Shown here in pieces: positions 6,072-8,575 of a DNA stretch of 8,575 bases. The position numbers were made by a program, and so were the translations under genes. Under the pieces are notes generated by a model. The model saw nothing but the letters and a program-made list of their open reading frames with translations. It did no database searches and had not been told where the DNA came from. The stretch's first letter is position 1. Each line of letters starts with the position of its first letter. The DNA is from RGIG1918 sp045536045 (GTDB taxonomy: Bacteria > Cyanobacteriota > Vampirovibrionia > Gastranaerophilales > Gastranaerophilaceae), in NCBI GenBank assembly GCA_045536045.1, contig JAZSMU010000095.1, positions 1-8,575 of the forward strand, given 5' to 3'.

Positions 6072-6091
6072 TTTTGAGGCATGCCTCAAAA
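6072..6091. repeat. Perfect 20-bp palindrome centred on CATG
   Basis: TTTTGAGGCATGCCTCAAAA is its own reverse complement. As RNA it would form an 8-bp stem with a CATG tetraloop. It lies 16 bp downstream of the mrnC stop on the minus strand. No U-tract follows it in either direction, so it is not a canonical intrinsic terminator, though it could protect a 3' end or bind a dimeric protein. It shares the CATG core with the neighbouring repeats. Confidence 0.8.
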
Positions 6092-6107
6092 TAAAAAGCA
6101 TGGAAAA

Positions 6108-6476
6108 CTAAATTAAATTTCTTATAATTTCTGTTGTTAATTTTTCAATTAAATTAAATTTTTCTCTATTTTCTAAATAAAAATATCCAATTATTGCTTC
6201 AAATGCTGTTGCAGAAGAATGAATTTGTGGATTATTTTTTTTATTTATATTTAATTTTATATTTCTTGCAGATTTTGCAAGGTTTTTCTCTTCTTCAGAT
6301 AAAATTGGCATAATTGAATTTAAAAATTCTGCCTGAAAATTTGCATTAACAAACAAAGTTGTTAAATTATGCATTTTTCTTTGAACAGGGGTTTTTTCAA
6401 TAATAATTCTTCTAATTATAACTTCCCACAAAGAATCGCCCAAATATGCATATTGTTTAAGGTCAAAATTATTCAT
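6108..6476 (-). CDS. mrnC: Mini-ribonuclease III (23S rRNA maturation)
   Basis: 122 residues, about the size of Mini-III, which is an RNase III catalytic domain without the double-stranded RNA-binding domain. The first signature is YAYLGDSLWEVIIR (9-22), with the likely metal-binding D14. The second is SSATAFEAIIGYFYL (87-101), with E93. Between them lie KMHNLTTLFVNANFQAEFL and the basic SARNIK loop (69-74), both in the places expected for the family. In Bacillus, Mini-III matures the ends of 23S rRNA as a homodimer; the same role here is inferred. The ATG lies inside the last codons of gcvPB (8-bp overlap) with no obvious Shine-Dalgarno, so it depends on translational coupling to gcvPB. The stop is TAG. 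Confidence 0.9.
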   Translation of the reverse strand: MNNFDLKQYAYLGDSLWEVIIRRIIIEKTPVQRKMHNLTTLFVNANFQAEFLNSIMPILSEEEKNLAKSARNIKLNINKKNNPQIHSSATAFEAIIGYFYLENREKFNLIEKLTTEIIRNLI

Positions 6477-7863
6477 GTTTTAAATTTGGCTTTCTAGCAC
6501 ACATTACTTCATCAATTTTTTGAACAGGAGTTGAAGCTGGGAATTGTTCAAAATCAACACCATCATCAACCATTTTTGCAATTTCTTTCATTACATCAAC
6601 AAATCTATCAAGGTTTTCAATTGATTCAGATTCTGTAGGTTCAATCATAATTGCTTCATGAACAATTAATGGGAAATAAACTGTTGGTGGATGAATATCA
6701 TAGTCCATTAACGCTTTTGCAATATTAATTGTATGAACACCTTTTTCTGCTTGTTTTTCGCCAGACAAAACAAATTCATGCATACATTTAATATCGTATG
6801 GAAGATGATAAACATCTTTTAATTTTTCTTTTAAATAATTAGCACTCAAAACTGCATCTTCTGAAGCTTTTTTAAGTAATTTACCCATCATTAAAATATA
6901 TGTATAGGCTCTAATTAATACTCCAAAATTTCCCATACAAGTTGAAATTTTACCTATTGAATATGGAAAATTATATTCTCTTTTATAATTTTTACCATCA
7001 AAAACAACTCTTGGTGTTGGCAAAAATTCTTCTAATTCTTTAATAACTCCAACAGGACCAGCACCTGGACCACCACCACCGTGAGGAGTTGAAAATGTTT
7101 TATGTAAATTTAGGTGGACTATATCAAATCCCATTAATTTTGGATTTGTTTTACCCATAATTGCATTGAAATTAGCACCATCATAATATAATAAACTTCC
7201 GTTTTTATGGGCTAAAGTTGAAATTTCTAAAATATTTTCATCAAAAATTCCTAATGTATTAGGATTTGTCATCATTAAACAAGCAACATCTTCATCTAAT
7301 AATTCTTTCAAGGCTTCAATATCAACTTGCCCAACTTCATTAGATTTAACTTCAATAATCTCATATCCACACATTTTAGCACTTGCTGGGTTTGTTCCGT
7401 GTGCAGAATCTGGAACAATAACTTTTTTTCTATTTTGACCAATTTTTTCAAAATATTTTTTAACTATCATCATCCCTGTAAGTTCGCCATGAGCACCTGC
7501 ACAAGGTTGAAGAGTTATTGCATCCATTCCTGTAATATAAGATAAAGATTTTTCTAATTCATATAATAATTTTAAAGAACCTTGGCAATCCATGTCATCA
7601 ACTTCAAAATGAAGAAAATTAAAACCTTCAAGACTTGCCATCAATTCATTAATTCTTGGATTATATTTCATAGTGCAAGAACCAAGTGGATAAAATCCTT
7701 TTTCAATACAAAAATTTTTATCACTTAATTCTTTATAGTGCCTCATAACTTCAATTTCAGGCATTGTTGGAATATTTAATTTAGAATTTCTTTTATTTTT
7801 GTGTTCAAAAGAAATTTCTTTTTCATTATAATTTTTAGATTTTTCAAATATTGTTTTTGTCAT
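6469..7863 (-). CDS. gcvPB: Glycine dehydrogenase (decarboxylating) subunit 2, P-protein beta subunit
   Basis: 464 residues, slightly shorter than the roughly 480-490 usual for the second half of split P-protein. It has the family-specific GFYPLGSCTMKYNPR (56-70), SAHGTNPASA (153-162), and the PLP-binding lysine K255 in VHLNLHKTFSTPHGGGGPG (249-267). The C-terminal part has MIEPTESES (406-414). With GcvPA it decarboxylates glycine and loads the aminomethyl group on lipoyl-GcvH in the glycine cleavage system. Neither gcvPA nor gcvT/gcvH is next to it in this window, which is unusual because gcvPA normally directly precedes gcvPB; it must lie elsewhere or be missing. The predicted promoter gives a leaderless mRNA. 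The 3' end overlaps mrnC. Confidence 0.95.
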   Translation of the reverse strand: MTKTIFEKSKNYNEKEISFEHKNKRNSKLNIPTMPEIEVMRHYKELSDKNFCIEKGFYPLGSCTMKYNPRINELMASLEGFNFLHFEVDDMDCQGSLKLLYELEKSLSYITGMDAITLQPCAGAHGELTGMMIVKKYFEKIGQNRKKVIVPDSAHGTNPASAKMCGYEIIEVKSNEVGQVDIEALKELLDEDVACLMMTNPNTLGIFDENILEISTLAHKNGSLLYYDGANFNAIMGKTNPKLMGFDIVHLNLHKTFSTPHGGGGPGAGPVGVIKELEEFLPTPRVVFDGKNYKREYNFPYSIGKISTCMGNFGVLIRAYTYILMMGKLLKKASEDAVLSANYLKEKLKDVYHLPYDIKCMHEFVLSGEKQAEKGVHTINIAKALMDYDIHPPTVYFPLIVHEAIMIEPTESESIENLDRFVDVMKEIAKMVDDGVDFEQFPASTPVQKIDEVMCARKPNLKHE

Positions 7864-7869
7864 AAATAA

Positions 7870-7897
7870 ATTATATTATATTGTTTTAAATTCACAA
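7870..7897 (-). promoter_or_regulatory. Promoter of gcvPB-mrnC, predicted leaderless
   Basis: Two overlapping TATAAT hexamers on the minus strand, at 7870-7875 and 7875-7880. The nearer one ends exactly 6 bp before the ATG at 7863 and has a -35 candidate TTGTGA (7892-7897, 4/6) at 16 bp. No Shine-Dalgarno is present. The whole gcvPB-comF intergenic region is only 52 bp, so the two divergent promoters must overlap. I saw no glycine riboswitch, and there is no room for one. Confidence 0.55.
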
Positions 7898-7915
7898 AGA
7901 AATTAATAAATATTT

Positions 7916-8551
7916 ATGAAAAATTTTTTAAATAATATCTTTTATAAAAAATGTATTTTGTGTTGTTCAAAACAAGAAAAATCTTTGTGCAAAACTTGTG
8001 CAAAACAAATTAAAAACTTTAGAAAAGATTTTAATAAAATTATTTGTTCAAAACCTGTTTATTCTGCTTTTGATTATAAAAATGAAATTAAAAAATTAAT
8101 TTTAAATTATAAATTTAAAGGTAAAAAGAGCTTATATAAAGACTTTTCAGAATTTTTAGTTGAATATTATTTAAATTCAGAATTAAAAAATATAAAAAAT
8201 CCAATTTTTATTCCAACACCATCTCATTTTATTAAAAATTTTAGGCGTGGATATTGCCATAATAATCTTATTATTAAAGACTTTTGCACAACATTAAAAC
8301 TTGATTATAATTTTAAAATTTTATATAAAAATAAATTAACAAAATCTCAATTTAGAGTTAGTGCAAATAAAAGATTTGAGAATATTAAAAATTCATTTTC
8401 TATTAAAAACCTTTCAGGGCTTGAAAAAGAAAGAAATATTATAATTTTTGATGATATTGTAACAACTGGAGCAACTTTAAATGAAATAACTAAAATTTTT
8501 AATGAAAAAGGATATTTTAATATTTATTATTTAACTTTATCATCTGTTTAA
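7916..8551 (+). CDS. comF: ComF-family protein: zinc finger plus phosphoribosyltransferase domain
   Basis: 211 residues. The N-terminal zinc finger has C13-xx-C16 and C25-xx-C28. A type I phosphoribosyltransferase fold follows: IPTPSHFIKNFRRGYCHNNLI (99-119), the TKSQFRVSANKRFENIKNSF segment (142-161) typical of ComF, and the PRPP-binding loop IIIFDDIVTTGATLNE (175-190). ComF/GntX proteins support DNA uptake in naturally competent bacteria, where the protein works with the ComFA helicase, but they are also widespread in species not known to be competent; no other competence gene is visible here. There is no Shine-Dalgarno. Only weak promoter matches exist (TTGTTT at 7881-7886 and TAATAA at 7904-7909). 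The gene is divergent from gcvPB and even more lysine- and AT-rich than its neighbours. Confidence 0.9.
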   Translation: MKNFLNNIFYKKCILCCSKQEKSLCKTCAKQIKNFRKDFNKIICSKPVYSAFDYKNEIKKLILNYKFKGKKSLYKDFSEFLVEYYLNSELKNIKNPIFIPTPSHFIKNFRRGYCHNNLIIKDFCTTLKLDYNFKILYKNKLTKSQFRVSANKRFENIKNSFSIKNLSGLEKERNIIIFDDIVTTGATLNEITKIFNEKGYFNIYYLTLSSV

Positions 8552-8575
8552 AAATTAAATAGTTATTAACAACTT

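Larger units (their letters stand above)
5740..6107. other. Longest non-coding stretch (368 bp): leader, promoter and CATG repeats
   Basis: No convincing protein gene lies on either strand. From left to right it holds the structured leader (5740-5828), its promoter (5835-5862), about 75 bp of plain AT-rich sequence, the two-copy CATG repeat (5940-6018), about 50 bp with nothing recognisable, a perfect palindrome (6072-6091), and a last CATG element just downstream of mrnC. CATG occurs 11 times between 5871 and 6102. Confidence 0.8.

Noticed and set aside
6072..6091. Rho-independent terminator of gcvPB-mrnC
   Set aside because: The stem is perfect but no run of T follows on either strand.
7864..7915. 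Glycine riboswitch controlling gcvPB
   Set aside because: The intergenic region is only 52 bp, pure AT-rich promoter sequence, and the predicted transcript starts at the ATG.
62..8551. Recoded TGA (none of the ten genes' visible stops is TGA: eight TAA, two TAG... nifS stop is not visible)
   Set aside because: Counting nine to ten genes is too few to matter in an AT-rich genome, all tryptophans are TGG, and no in-frame TGA occurs where homology requires a sense codon. The standard code fits.

Overview
This is a strongly AT-rich, gene-dense bacterial window holding ten protein genes (one cut by the left edge). None is obviously plasmid- or phage-structural. The gene content is a small cytoplasmic amidase, a cyanobacterial-type GH57 glycosidase (COG1449-like), Mini-III RNase, a two-domain NifU, split glycine decarboxylase (P2 subunit) and NADPH thioredoxin reductase. 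This would fit a host-associated anaerobe such as the non-photosynthetic cyanobacterial relatives (Melainabacteria/Gastranaerophilales), but that is an inference from gene content and base composition, and other AT-rich anaerobes are possible.

Layout. Positions 1-616 (minus): nifU and the first codons of nifS, an iron-sulfur cluster assembly operon. Positions 709-1776 (plus): an unrecognised lysine-rich protein, then a peptidoglycan amidase with no signal peptide. Positions 1760-3979 (minus): the GH57 enzyme, whose 3' end overlaps the amidase gene. Positions 4077-5520 (plus): a small secreted protein and trxB in one operon, divergent from the GH57 gene. Positions 5521-5739 (minus): a 72-residue cysteine-rich conserved-looking protein whose stop codon abuts that of trxB. 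Positions 5740-6107: the only long non-coding stretch. It carries a good promoter, an approximately 89-nt leader that folds well, and an array of CATG-based repeats. Positions 6108-7863 (minus): gcvPB and mrnC, overlapping by 8 bp. Positions 7916-8551 (plus): a ComF-type phosphoribosyltransferase.

Two themes stand out. First, most first-of-operon genes have a -10 hexamer so close to the ATG (6 bp in the three clearest cases) and no Shine-Dalgarno, so their mRNAs should be leaderless or nearly so. Internal genes instead use a Shine-Dalgarno or overlap their upstream neighbour. Second, against that background the cysteine-rich small gene at 5521-5739 is an exception: it has a long, comparatively GC-rich, foldable leader with a possible pseudoknot and a competing pairing over its ribosome binding site. 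It is the best candidate here for an undescribed cis-regulatory RNA. Next to it lies a dense CATG repeat array with near-helical spacing and a perfect 20-bp palindrome.
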